Origin: Reyranella sp.
GTDB taxonomy: Bacteria; Pseudomonadota; Alphaproteobacteria; Reyranellales; Reyranellaceae
Direction: 5' to 3'
Assembly (NCBI GenBank): GCA_021732965.1
Contig: JAKFVZ010000532.1
Span: 1-7,496 of the forward strand
DNA length: 7,496 nucleotides
Part shown: positions 1 through 6,456 of the stretch, piece by piece
Numbering within the stretch: the first letter of the stretch is position 1
Layout of the letters: each line of letters starts with the position of its first letter
Translations under genes and position numbers: made by a program
The notes under the pieces: model-generated
Databases searched by the model: none
What the model was told of the DNA's origin: nothing
The model's input: only the letters and a program-made list of their open reading frames with translations

Positions 1-1
1 G

Positions 2-817
2 GTGGTCCCGCGCCTGGCGGACCGCTGGAAGCAGACCGTCATCATTGACAACAAAGGCGGGGCGAGCGGCATTCTGGGCAGCGAGATCGTCGCCAAGGCT
101 CCCCCCGACGGCTACACGCTGCTGGTCACGACCAGCGCCCACACGATCAATCCCTTCACCACGAAGGTGCTGCCCTACGACACCGAACGCGACTTCACGC
201 CGGTCACGCCGCTGGTCCAGGGCGCGATCGCGCTGGTCGGCTCGCCCAAGGCCGGCATGGACACGATGGAAAAGTTCATGACCGCGGCGCGGGCCAATCC
301 GGGCAAGTTCCAGTTCGGCAGCACCGAGAATACGACCCGCATGGTGGGCGAGCTGTTCCCGGTGAAGAGCGGGCTGAAGATCGAGAACGTGGCCTACAAG
401 GGCGCGGCCCCTATGATGCAGGAGCTGGCCGGCGGCCATATCCCGGTCGGGTTCACCAGCCCGCTCACGGTGATGGCGCATCATCGCGCCGGCACCTTGC
501 GCATGCTCGCGGTGAGCAGCGACAAGCGGCTGCCGGGTCTCGAGGACATTCCGACCATGGCCGAGGCCGGTGTGCCGGGTGTCGACACGCTCGCCTGGTT
601 TGCGTTGTTCGGCCCGGGAAAGATGCCGCCCGCGCTCGCCAACCGGATGCGCGACGACGTGGTTGCGGTTCTGGCCGAGCCCGAGATGCAGGCCAAGATC
701 CGCGACCTGTCGAGCCTGCCCGGCGGCGAGACGCCCGACGCCTTCGCCCAGCGCATCAAGAAGGAGCTGGTGACATGGAGCGAAGTTGCCAAGGAGGCGG
801 GCATCCAGCCGGAGTGA
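2..817 (+). CDS. Tripartite tricarboxylate transporter substrate-binding protein (Bug/TctC family), 5' partial
   Basis: C-terminal 271 residues of a periplasmic solute-binding protein of the Bug/TctC family, which captures small carboxylates for TctAB-type importers. The reading frame is open to the left edge, so the GTG at 2 is not a credible start. Full-length members are about 320-330 residues, so roughly 50-60 residues including the signal peptide lie upstream. Family hallmarks seen: 'IIDNKGGASGILGSEIVAKAPPDGYT' read in two parts (IDNKGGASG near residue 15, APPDGYTLL near 33), the 'YKGAAPMMQELAGGHI' block around 131-146, and 'LPGLEDIPTMAEAGVPG' around 176-192. It ends in TGA just before the hydrolase gene, probably in the same transcript. 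No TctA or TctB membrane gene is visible in the window; many Bug proteins are orphans, so the ligand cannot be named. Family call is firm; substrate unknown. Confidence 0.93.
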   Translation: MVPRLADRWKQTVIIDNKGGASGILGSEIVAKAPPDGYTLLVTTSAHTINPFTTKVLPYDTERDFTPVTPLVQGAIALVGSPKAGMDTMEKFMTAARANPGKFQFGSTENTTRMVGELFPVKSGLKIENVAYKGAAPMMQELAGGHIPVGFTSPLTVMAHHRAGTLRMLAVSSDKRLPGLEDIPTMAEAGVPGVDTLAWFALFGPGKMPPALANRMRDDVVAVLAEPEMQAKIRDLSSLPGGETPDAFAQRIKKELVTWSEVAKEAGIQPE

Positions 818-827
818 GGAGTGGGCC

Positions 828-1625
828 ATGGCAGGCCTATTGAGAGCGATCGCCCTTTGTATCCTGATCGCGGCAATCGGCGAGCCCGCCTGGGCGCAGT
901 CGGTGAACTTTCCCAGCGTCACCGTCGGCAGCAGCCAGGCGGGGCCCGAGGTGAAGGGGTGGATCTACAAGCCCTCGGGCAATGGACCGTTCCCCGCGAT
1001 CATCCTGGCCCATAGCTGCGCCGGCACGAACGCCCACACCGACGTCTGGGGCAGGCTGCTGGTGGGCTGGGGCTATCTTGTGCTGGCGCCGGACTCCTTC
1101 GGCCCGCGCGGCACCAAGGCGGTATGCACGACGCCCGGCGTGGTGACACCCAACATGCGCGTGGCCGACATCGCCGGGGCCCTCGACTATCTCGCGACGC
1201 GGCCCGACGTGTTGAAAGGCAAGGTCGGCATCATCGGCCACAGCCATGGCGGCTCGACGGTGCTGCGCTCGACGCAGAAGAGTTTCGGGCTGGCGCAGCG
1301 CGGCCTGGCGGCCGGGGTCGCCTACTATCCCGGCTGCTATGCGCGGTTCGACGATGGGGTCGACGTGCCGGTGCTGCTGCTGGCCGGCGACAAGGACGAC
1401 TGGACACCGGCCGATCGCTGCCGGACGCTGGTGTCGAGCCTGTCGCGCGCCGGGATCGTAGAAGCGATCTACTACCCCAACGCCTATCACAGCTTCGACT
1501 CGAAGGTCGCCGACCGCAACGTGCCCGGCGCGCCGGGCAAGCAGCACCACCTCGCCTACGACCCGTCGGCCGCGCCGGATGCCGAGGCACGGACGAAGGC
1601 GTTCTTCGCGAAGTACCTGCGCTAA
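828..1625 (+). CDS. Secreted dienelactone hydrolase-family alpha/beta hydrolase
   Basis: 265-residue alpha/beta hydrolase. The ATG at 828 is chosen over an in-frame ATG at 786 because GAGGAG lies 6 nt upstream (816-821), the earlier start would overlap the preceding gene, and from 828 the protein opens with a clear signal peptide (hydrophobic residues 4-18, AWA|Q cleavage near 23/24), implying export. Catalytic triad by family pattern: Ser139 in GHSHGG, Asp190 in GDKDDWTP (the G-x-x-D-x-x-x-P pattern), and His221 in AYHSFD. HSCAG near residue 62 probably forms the oxyanion hole. Classical dienelactone hydrolases use a Cys nucleophile; this one has Ser, as do many broadly annotated DLH-family esterases. 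There are cysteines at 64, 100, 170 and 198 that could pair in the periplasm. Gene spacing of 10 nt to the TctC-like gene suggests co-transcription. Real substrate unknown; a secreted carboxylic ester or lactone hydrolase is the reasonable inference. Confidence 0.9.
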   Translation: MAGLLRAIALCILIAAIGEPAWAQSVNFPSVTVGSSQAGPEVKGWIYKPSGNGPFPAIILAHSCAGTNAHTDVWGRLLVGWGYLVLAPDSFGPRGTKAVCTTPGVVTPNMRVADIAGALDYLATRPDVLKGKVGIIGHSHGGSTVLRSTQKSFGLAQRGLAAGVAYYPGCYARFDDGVDVPVLLLAGDKDDWTPADRCRTLVSSLSRAGIVEAIYYPNAYHSFDSKVADRNVPGAPGKQHHLAYDPSAAPDAEARTKAFFAKYLR

Positions 1626-1659
1626 CGCGGGAAGCGACGGACCCTTGGATAAGCTTTTG

Positions 1660-1749
1660 TTGTCGTCCTGAGCGAAGCGAAGGACCTAGCGGAACGACCA
1701 AACGACTGCGTAGCCGGCGTGAGATCCTTCGCTTCGCTCAGGATGACAA
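1660..1749. repeat. Imperfect inverted repeat, 'CCTGAGCGAAGCGAAGGA' class, between convergent genes
   Basis: Two 28-nt arms, 1660-1687 and 1722-1749, are reverse complements with 26 of 28 positions matching; one of the two differences would be a G-U pair in a plus-strand transcript. They are separated by a 34-nt spacer. The core, CCTGAGCGAAGCGAAGGA, is a repeat class found dispersed in intergenic regions of many bacterial genomes; when translated by mistake it yields the tell-tale 'PERSEG' and 'RFAQDD' peptides, both present here. It fills most of the 158-nt gap between the hydrolase gene (plus) and the ureohydrolase gene (minus), so the long hairpin could end or stabilise transcripts from both sides. 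There is no T-run of a classical terminator. The repeat class is known; a terminator role is inference. Confidence 0.8.
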
Positions 1750-1783
1750 GAACGGCAAACTGTAGTTCCTGCAGAATCCACAG

Positions 1784-2728
1784 CTATTGCGCGTCTGCCA
1801 AGCCCATCTGCCGGCACAGCAGGACCAGCGTTTCGTAGATCACGTGCGAGCAGAGATGGGCGGCCATGCCATTCACGTCCTGCGGCGGGCTCACCGTGTT
1901 CACGTCGACGGCCACGATGTTGAGGTCGGTGAGGCAGCGCAGCAGGTCGATGCCTTCGCGCGCGCTGAGGCCGCCCCAGGAGGGGGTGCAGACGCCCGGG
2001 GCACAGGACGGGTCGAACACGTCCATGTCGAAGCAGAGATAGACCGGTCGCTTGCCGACCTTGTCGCGGAACTCGGCCATGCGCTGGGCGAAGCCGCCGC
2101 GGATCAACTCGTCGATCGACACGACCTTGTAGCCGAGGCTCATGGCGCGCGGCACGACGCCCTGCGCGTAGGTCGTGCTGCGGATGCCGACGTGCCAGGA
2201 GAATTCCGGATCGACGAGGCCTTCCTCGGCGACATGCGTGAACTGGGTGGCGGAGTTGTACTTCTCGTCCGAGCCGTAAGGGTAGGAATCGGTGTGCGAG
2301 TCGATGTGGAGCGCCGCCATCTTCGGATACTTCTTGCCGACCGCGCGCGCGACGGGGACTGTGACCGAACCGTCGCCGCCGATGGTGATGGGTACGGCGC
2401 CCGCCTCGACGATCCGGTCGGCGGCCTGTTCGATACGCTCGAAGGCATCGACGATCTTTGAGGGCGTGAGCTTGACGTTGCCGCAATCCACCAGGCCCAG
2501 TGCCGTCGCGGGATCGAAGTCGGCGTTGGTCGGGTTGAAGCGCCGCATGAGCTGCGACTGTTGGCGCACCGAATCGGGGCCGCCCCGCGCGCCGATGCGC
2601 ATGTTGGTGCCGCAGTCGAACGGGATGCCGAGGATTGCCGCCTTGTTCGCCGGGCCTGGACGGCCATAGGGCACGCCCATGAAGGTCATGGGCAGGGTGA
2701 ACAGCTCGTCGTCGGACAGACGGTCCAT
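1784..2728 (-). CDS. Agmatinase/arginase-family ureohydrolase with atypical GGDGS metal motif
   Basis: 314-residue member of the ureohydrolase family (agmatinase, guanidinobutyrase, proclavaminate amidinohydrolase, arginase), cytosolic Mn-dependent enzymes that hydrolyse guanidino groups to urea and an amine. Start at 2728 has GGAG 7 nt upstream and lies 1 nt after the stop of the M20 gene (TGACATG), so translation is coupled. Seen: FDCGTNMRIGARGGPDSVR near residue 38, metal ligands D143/H145/D147 in DSHTD, D234/D236 in DMDVFDP, SPP near the C-terminus, and E258 in GGLSAREG. Odd: the usual GGDHS motif, whose His is the first metal ligand, reads GGDGS (residues 117-121; Gly120 codon GGT at 2371-2369). 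Either an atypical subfamily or altered chemistry. Last gene of the five-gene operon. Alternative functions include other guanidine-type hydrolases; 'agmatinase' should be read as family, not substrate. Confidence 0.9.
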   Translation of the reverse strand: MDRLSDDELFTLPMTFMGVPYGRPGPANKAAILGIPFDCGTNMRIGARGGPDSVRQQSQLMRRFNPTNADFDPATALGLVDCGNVKLTPSKIVDAFERIEQAADRIVEAGAVPITIGGDGSVTVPVARAVGKKYPKMAALHIDSHTDSYPYGSDEKYNSATQFTHVAEEGLVDPEFSWHVGIRSTTYAQGVVPRAMSLGYKVVSIDELIRGGFAQRMAEFRDKVGKRPVYLCFDMDVFDPSCAPGVCTPSWGGLSAREGIDLLRCLTDLNIVAVDVNTVSPPQDVNGMAAHLCSHVIYETLVLLCRQMGLADAQ

Positions 2729-2729
2729 G

Positions 2730-3986
2730 TCAGGGCTCCGTGGAGAGGAAGTCGTAGGCCACCAGCGTGTGGATCTTCGCGACCGCCAGCAGTTCGTCGA
2801 CCAGGACATGCTCGTCGGCGCCGCCCATGTTGAAGGGCGTGAGGCCCAGCACGACGGTCGGTACATCGAACATGCGATACCAGCGTGAGTCCGAGCCGCC
2901 GACTCTCATGTTGACGGCCGGCGTCTCGCCCAGCACTTCGGCGGCGACCGAGGCAGTGCGCGTTACGATCTCGTGGCCGGGATCGGTGAAGGAGGGCTCG
3001 AAGCGCCGGATCGCCTTCCAGCTCACGCCTTCCAGCGGCGCCAGCCATTCGTCGAGCTTGGCGGCGAGCATATCGGTCGTGATGCCCACGGGCAGGCGGA
3101 TGTCGGCACGGGCTATGGCATGCGTCGGCACGAGGTTGGGCGAGGTGCCTCCCTCGATGGTGCCGATGTTCACCGTGACGCGCGAGAGCGTGTCGGCCTC
3201 GCCCGCGCCCGACAGGGGCTCCGAAATCGGCTTGGCCTTGCCGATCGCATTGGTGACCACCGGAGGCGACTGGAAGGGCACGTCCTCGAGTTGCTTGAGG
3301 CAGTCGAGTGCGGCGCGTAGCCGGTCGATGGCGTTGGCGCCCTTATGGACGTGCGCGCCATGAGCCGGCGATCCGGTGGCCTCGACCTCGACCCACATCA
3401 GGCCCTTCTCGCCGAAACGCACGACCCTGGGGGAGCCGACGTCGCCGCAGATGTTGGCGTCGCCGGCGGCGTGCGGGAAGTGCTTGAGGAGATAGCCCGA
3501 GCCCAGCGAGCCCATGTTTTCCTCGTCGCCGGCCAGGGTCAGCACGATATAGCCGTTCCAGGCGTCGCGGTTCTCGGCCAGCAAAGCGGCGGCCAGCAGC
3601 GAGCAGGCAATACCACCCTTCATGTCGCAGACGCCGCGGCCGTAAAGCTTGCCGTCCTTCAGCACGCCGCCCAGTGGCGACACGGTCCAGGGCAGGTTCT
3701 CCAGCAGGGGGAAGGTGTCGAGATGGCCGTTGAAGATCAGGCGGCGGCCGGGCGCGCGACCGCGGATGCGGCCGATCAGCGAGACGACGCGCGGCTCGGG
3801 CTCGACCCGCTCGATCTCGATGCCCGGGATCTCGCGCAACAGCGCCTCGGCCGCCTGCGCCACCTCGAACGTGTCGCTCGGTGGGTTGGGCGAGGCGATG
3901 GCGACCAGCCGTTGAGTCACCTCGATGAGACGGTCGAGCGAGCCGTCGACACGGTGCGCCAAGTCGGTGCGGATTTTCGACGACAT
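2730..3986 (-). CDS. M20-family zinc metallopeptidase/deacylase (ArgE/DapE-like)
   Basis: 418-residue member of peptidase family M20 (ArgE, DapE, carboxypeptidase G2, aminoacylases), two-zinc enzymes that cut amide or peptide bonds next to a free carboxylate. Expected residues are all visible: metal ligand H88 and D90 in GHLDT, bridging D121 in GRGVCDMKGG, catalytic/metal E155-E156 in GDEEN, D182 in CGDVGSP, and the C-terminal metal ligand H393 in GGADEH. The dimerisation/lid domain lies about residues 190-310, with H209 in the SPAHGAHVHKGANAI stretch typical of the family. No signal peptide, so cytosolic. The ATG overlaps the permease stop by one base (TGATG), giving translational coupling; an open frame upstream of it is only the shadow of the permease gene. 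It probably processes the imported compound before or after the ureohydrolase. Exact substrate (N-acyl amino acid, dipeptide, carbamoyl compound) cannot be told. Confidence 0.92.
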   Translation of the reverse strand: MSSKIRTDLAHRVDGSLDRLIEVTQRLVAIASPNPPSDTFEVAQAAEALLREIPGIEIERVEPEPRVVSLIGRIRGRAPGRRLIFNGHLDTFPLLENLPWTVSPLGGVLKDGKLYGRGVCDMKGGIACSLLAAALLAENRDAWNGYIVLTLAGDEENMGSLGSGYLLKHFPHAAGDANICGDVGSPRVVRFGEKGLMWVEVEATGSPAHGAHVHKGANAIDRLRAALDCLKQLEDVPFQSPPVVTNAIGKAKPISEPLSGAGEADTLSRVTVNIGTIEGGTSPNLVPTHAIARADIRLPVGITTDMLAAKLDEWLAPLEGVSWKAIRRFEPSFTDPGHEIVTRTASVAAEVLGETPAVNMRVGGSDSRWYRMFDVPTVVLGLTPFNMGGADEHVLVDELLAVAKIHTLVAYDFLSTEP

Positions 3987-4651
3987 CAGCGAGCCTGCAG
4001 CCTGCGTTCCCAGAAGCGGATGGCCATGGCGAGCGGCCAGCAGATGAAGAAGTAGACCACGGCAATGAAGGTGAAGGTCTCGAGCGGCCGGAAGTTGGTC
4101 GCCGAAAGCTCCATGCCACGCCTTGTGATCTCGCTTACCGAGATGACCGCGCCCAGCGAGGAGAACTTGATGAGCTGCACGAAGTTCGAGGCGAGCGGCG
4201 GCAGGGTCATGCGGATCGCCTGCGGCAGCACGATGCGGTTGAACGACTGGAACGGAGTCAGGCCCAGCACCTGGGCCGCTTCGCGATGGCCCTTGGGCAC
4301 GCTCTGGATGCCCGAGCGGTAGACCTCGGAGATGAAGGATGCCTGGTAGAGGGCGAGGCCGATGATCAGCGCGACCAGCGCCTCGATGCGCACGCCGAAC
4401 ACGATCGGCAGCACGTAGTAGACCCACAGGAGCTGGACCAGGATCGGCGTGTTGCGCACCACCTCGCCGATCGAGATGCCGATCCAGCGCAGAATGCGGA
4501 ACCGCGACATGTCGAGCAGGGCGATGATCAGCCCGCCCAGCATCGCCAGAACAAGGGTTATGGCCGAGATGATCAGCGTCATCTGCAGGCCGCCCATCAG
4601 GAAGTCGAAGCTTCCCCAGACCGTGTCCCAGCGGAATTGATACTTGAACAT
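3986..4651 (-). CDS. Polar amino acid ABC transporter permease (HisM/GlnP type)
   Basis: 221-residue inner-membrane permease of the histidine/glutamate/glutamine/arginine importer family. Hydrophobic segments at about 20-46, 68-86, 89-108, 150-172 and 192-212 give the usual five-helix pattern. The cytoplasmic EAA coupling loop is clear: EVYRSGIQSVPKGHREAA (residues 109-126), followed by G130 and LPQAIR near 142-147, which contacts the ATPase. The N-terminal GLQMTLIIS and VRNTPILVQL blocks are typical. The start at 4651 has GAGG five nt upstream (4660-4657), placed immediately after the inverted repeat in the transcript. Only one permease gene is present, so the transporter would be a permease homodimer, or a second subunit is encoded elsewhere. 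Stop overlaps the M20 start. Confidence 0.95.
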   Translation of the reverse strand: MFKYQFRWDTVWGSFDFLMGGLQMTLIISAITLVLAMLGGLIIALLDMSRFRILRWIGISIGEVVRNTPILVQLLWVYYVLPIVFGVRIEALVALIIGLALYQASFISEVYRSGIQSVPKGHREAAQVLGLTPFQSFNRIVLPQAIRMTLPPLASNFVQLIKFSSLGAVISVSEITRRGMELSATNFRPLETFTFIAVVYFFICWPLAMAIRFWERRLQAR

Positions 4652-4663
4652 TCAAGCCTCGGT

Positions 4664-4724
4664 GGAGCGCGCCACTCCAGTGGCGCTCTCCCTGATGATG
4701 AGCGCCACTGGAGTGGCGCGCTCC
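4664..4724. repeat. Perfect 24-bp inverted repeat between binding-protein and permease genes
   Basis: Arms 4664-4687 and 4701-4724 are exact reverse complements over 24 nt, with a 13-nt loop (4688-4700). Each arm is itself almost a palindrome: GCGCCACTCCAGTGGCGC at 4669-4686 and GCGCCACTGGAGTGGCGC at 4702-4719, each 8-bp arms around 2 nt. The RNA could therefore form one long hairpin or two short ones. It lies 20 nt past the stop of the binding-protein gene and 3 nt before the permease ribosome-binding site. This is the position where hairpins in other binding-protein operons (REP elements of malE-malF) protect the upstream message and lower downstream expression. No T-run follows, so full termination is less likely. 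Structure is seen; role is inferred. Confidence 0.85.
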
Positions 4725-4744
4725 GAAGAGCTACGGCGCGACGC

Positions 4745-5551
4745 CTAGGGAGCGACGATCGGGTCGAGCTTGTGCTTCTTGGCGTACTTCAGCAGCCGTC
4801 CGTCGAGCTTGATCGTGTCGACGAACAGGTTGACGTAGTTGAGCCAGATCTGGTCGCCCTGCGGCACGACATAGGCGTAGGGCGTGATGGCGAGCTTCTC
4901 GTTGGGCAGGATGTAGGTCGCCCAGTCGAATTCGTCGGTCACTTTGATGGCGGTCGGGAAGTCGGTGATGATGACATCGACGCGCTGCGCGACCAGCTCG
5001 GCCTCGCGCGTGTTGGGCGGCGCCACCGAGACGACCTCGGCGTTCTTCACGTAGCCCTTCATGAAAGGCTCCATGTAGCTGCCCAGAGAGACGGCAGCCT
5101 TGACGCCTTTCTGGTCGATGTCTTCCCACTTCTTGATCTTGCTGTCCTTGCGCGTGACCGCGTAGAGGTTGGTCAGCAGGTAAGGCTTGGAGAATTCGAC
5201 AGCCTGGCCGCGCTTCATCGTGGCGCCGACGCCGAACATGCCGATCTCGCACTTGCCGGCCTGCAGGTCGGCGATGAACGAGCCGAAGCTCGATTCGACG
5301 ATCTCCAGCTTGGCGTCGAGTTCCTTGGCGAATTCCTTCGCGAGGTCGGCGTCGATGCCCTCGATCTCGCCGGTCTTGGAATTGCGGAACGAGATCGAAT
5401 AGTAGAGCGGGAACTGGCAGACCCGGAGCTTCTTGCTCTTGGTGACCTCGTACAGACGCGACTGCGTCTGCTGGGCTTCCGCGCCGGTGATCGAAAATGC
5501 GCCAACCGTGCCCGCCAGCGCGAGCGCTCCCAAAATCCTTGCTACACCCAT
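4745..5551 (-). CDS. Periplasmic amino acid-binding protein of ABC transporter (SBP family 3)
   Basis: 268-residue periplasmic binding protein that delivers a polar amino-acid-like ligand to the permease. The ATG at 5551 is fixed by a consensus AAGGAGG six nt upstream (5564-5558) and by the signal peptide starting there (hydrophobic residues 5-20, cleavage near AEA|Q at 26/27). The upstream in-frame extension overlaps the ATPase gene and is rejected. Family 3 features: KLRVCQFPLYYSISF near 41, GEIEGIDADLAKEFAKEL at 61-78, T111 and R114 in ATMKRGQAVEFSKPY (the Arg normally grips the ligand's carboxylate), SLGSYME near 155-161, and VDVIITD with D197 in the second lobe, which often holds an amino group. 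C45 and C101 may form a disulfide. The ligand cannot be read from sequence, but the usual alpha-amino-acid contacts appear kept. Confidence 0.93.
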   Translation of the reverse strand: MGVARILGALALAGTVGAFSITGAEAQQTQSRLYEVTKSKKLRVCQFPLYYSISFRNSKTGEIEGIDADLAKEFAKELDAKLEIVESSFGSFIADLQAGKCEIGMFGVGATMKRGQAVEFSKPYLLTNLYAVTRKDSKIKKWEDIDQKGVKAAVSLGSYMEPFMKGYVKNAEVVSVAPPNTREAELVAQRVDVIITDFPTAIKVTDEFDWATYILPNEKLAITPYAYVVPQGDQIWLNYVNLFVDTIKLDGRLLKYAKKHKLDPIVAP

Positions 5552-5557
5552 GACAAG

Positions 5558-5564
5558 CCTCCTT
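5558..5564 (-). promoter_or_regulatory. Strong ribosome-binding site of the binding-protein gene
   Basis: AAGGAGG on the minus strand, six nt before the ATG at 5551. It is the best Shine-Dalgarno match in the operon, fitting the need to make binding protein in excess over the membrane parts, and it decides the start of that gene. Confidence 0.85.
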
Positions 5565-5579
5565 GTTTGATCTTCCCCG

Positions 5580-6344
5580 TTACTCATCCTCGAACTGCTG
5601 CAGGAAGCGCCTGGCGCGCTCCGTCTGCGGCGCATCGAAGAACGCAGACCCCGGCGCCGCCTCGACGATCTCGCCTCGATCCATGAACACGGTGCGCGTG
5701 CCGACATGGCGCGCGAAACCCATCTCGTGGGTGACGACCAGCATGGTCATGCCCTCGCGCGCGAGCTGGCGCATGACGGCCAGCACCTCGCGGCGCAGCT
5801 CGGGATCGAGGGCGCTGGTTGCCTCGTCGAAAAGCAGGACCTTCGGATTCATGGCCAGAGCCCGGGCAATCGCCACGCGTTGCTGCTGTCCACCGGACAG
5901 TCGCGCGGGATAGGCATCGCGTTTGTCGGACAGGTCGACCTTGTTCAGCAGTCCCTCCGCGATGGCGACTGCCTGATCCCTGGGCATCTTCTTCACGCGC
6001 ATCGGCGCTTCGATCAGGTTCTGCAGCACCGACATGTGCGGCCAGAGATTGAAGTGCTGGAACACCATGCCGATCTCGGAGCGCACGTCGCGGGCCGCCG
6101 CCTTCACCTGCTTGCTCGGCGACGGCGTCGAAATGGGCACGCCCTCCATCACGACGCGGCCCTCGCTCGGCTCTTCCAGGAGTGCGAGGCAGCGCAGCAG
6201 CGTGGTCTTTCCCGAACCCGACGGGCCCACGACGCAGACGACGTCGCGTTCCAGGACTTCCAGCGTCACGCGCGTCAGCACCTGGTTGGCGCCGAACTTC
6301 TTGGAGACGCCGTCCGCGAGGATGAGGGGGCTCGAGATGCTCAT
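5580..6344 (-). CDS. Amino acid ABC transporter ATP-binding protein (GlnQ/HisP type)
   Basis: 254-residue ATPase that powers the importer on the cytoplasmic face of the membrane. All nucleotide-binding motifs are intact: Walker A GPSGSGKT (40-47), Q-loop Q96 in MVFQHFNLWPH (the FNLWPH form is typical of polar amino acid importers), signature LSGGQQQ (149-155), Walker B VLLFDE with E174, D-loop SALD (177-180) and H-loop H206 in THEMGFA. Start at 6344 is preferred over the ATG at 6374: it has GGAG four nt upstream (6352-6349) and fits the family N-terminus. First gene of the operon; its stop is 28 nt before the binding-protein ATG. It diverges from the LysR gene across a 116-nt control region. 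Confidence 0.96.
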   Translation of the reverse strand: MSISSPLILADGVSKKFGANQVLTRVTLEVLERDVVCVVGPSGSGKTTLLRCLALLEEPSEGRVVMEGVPISTPSPSKQVKAAARDVRSEIGMVFQHFNLWPHMSVLQNLIEAPMRVKKMPRDQAVAIAEGLLNKVDLSDKRDAYPARLSGGQQQRVAIARALAMNPKVLLFDEATSALDPELRREVLAVMRQLAREGMTMLVVTHEMGFARHVGTRTVFMDRGEIVEAAPGSAFFDAPQTERARRFLQQFEDE

Positions 6345-6351
6345 GTCACTC

Positions 6352-6368
6352 CATAAGCAATTCCTATG
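6352..6368. promoter_or_regulatory. Candidate LysR-type binding site (ATA-N9-TAT)
   Basis: CATAAGCAATTCCTATG carries 4-bp inverted ends (CATA/TATG) with the T-N11-A spacing of LysR regulators (T6354, A6366). A second TATGG half-site follows at 6376-6380; the CCTATG elements at 6363 and 6374 are 11 bp apart, about one helical turn, and 6376-6382 (TATGGAG) also mirrors 6349-6355 (CTCCATA). The site sits 8-24 nt before the ATPase ATG, overlapping its ribosome-binding site, which is close for an activator site and could suit repression or control of the lysR promoter. Short motif, so chance is not excluded. Confidence 0.4.
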
Positions 6369-6383
6369 CCGCACCTATGGAGA

Positions 6384-6398
6384 CTGCCGGAACGGCAG
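6384..6398. promoter_or_regulatory. Short perfect dyad CTGCCG-GAA-CGGCAG in the divergent region
   Basis: Six-bp perfect inverted repeat with a 3-nt centre, between the divergent ATPase and lysR genes. On the plus strand it is followed by GGGGTTTTG. It could be an operator, or a small hairpin in the leader of the ABC operon message if that starts near 6444. No specific protein is indicated by the sequence. Confidence 0.35.
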
Positions 6399-6450
6399 GG
6401 GTTTTGCTAGTAGAGACCGAGAAAAGTACCAAACCAACCAATAAAGATTG

Positions 6451-6456
6451 ATTATA
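6451..6456 (-). promoter_or_regulatory. Possible -10 element (TATAAT) for the ABC operon
   Basis: Read on the minus strand, 6456-6451 is an exact TATAAT in otherwise GC-rich DNA, immediately upstream of the lysR start. It would give a leader of about 100 nt for the ATPase gene that includes the dyad and the LysR-type site. No good -35 is found at 16-18 bp: a TTGACG at 6471-6466 is only 9 bp away. AT-rich promoter DNA is expected here, so this is weak support. Confidence 0.3.

Noticed and set aside
786..827. Earlier in-frame start for the hydrolase at 786
   Set aside because: It overlaps the upstream gene, lacks a ribosome-binding site, and would put charged residues ahead of a clear signal peptide.
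837..1550. Antisense frame of 237 codons opposite the hydrolase
   Set aside because: Shadow frame with no motif, opposite a gene with an intact catalytic triad and signal peptide.
1124..1765. Plus-strand frame whose end reads PERSEG...RFAQDD
   Set aside because: It is a shadow of the hydrolase gene running into the intergenic repeat; those peptides are the well-known mistranslation of the repeat.
1686..2486. Minus-strand frame of 266 codons starting inside the ureohydrolase gene
   Set aside because: Out of frame with the ureohydrolase, arginine-rich shadow, with its end encoded by the repeat (PERSEG).
3987..4655. N-terminal 223-codon extension of the M20 frame upstream of 3986
   Set aside because: This part is the out-of-frame shadow of the permease gene. 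The M20 family N-terminus begins at the ATG at 3986, which overlaps the permease stop.
4664..4724. Inverted repeat as insertion-sequence ends or a CRISPR repeat
   Set aside because: The arms are only 13 nt apart with no transposase between them, no target duplication is seen, and there are just two copies without spacers.
4286..5686. Long plus-strand open frame of 466 codons opposite the permease and binding-protein genes
   Set aside because: It is antisense to two well-supported genes, has a composition typical of GC-rich shadow frames (Asp/Arg/Leu/Val-rich), crosses the inverted repeat and shows no recognisable domain.
6384..6410. Dyad plus GGGGTTTT as a rho-independent terminator
   Set aside because: The stem is only 6 bp, the T-run is short (4) and separated from the stem by G residues, and it lies between divergent genes where no transcript needs ending on the plus strand.
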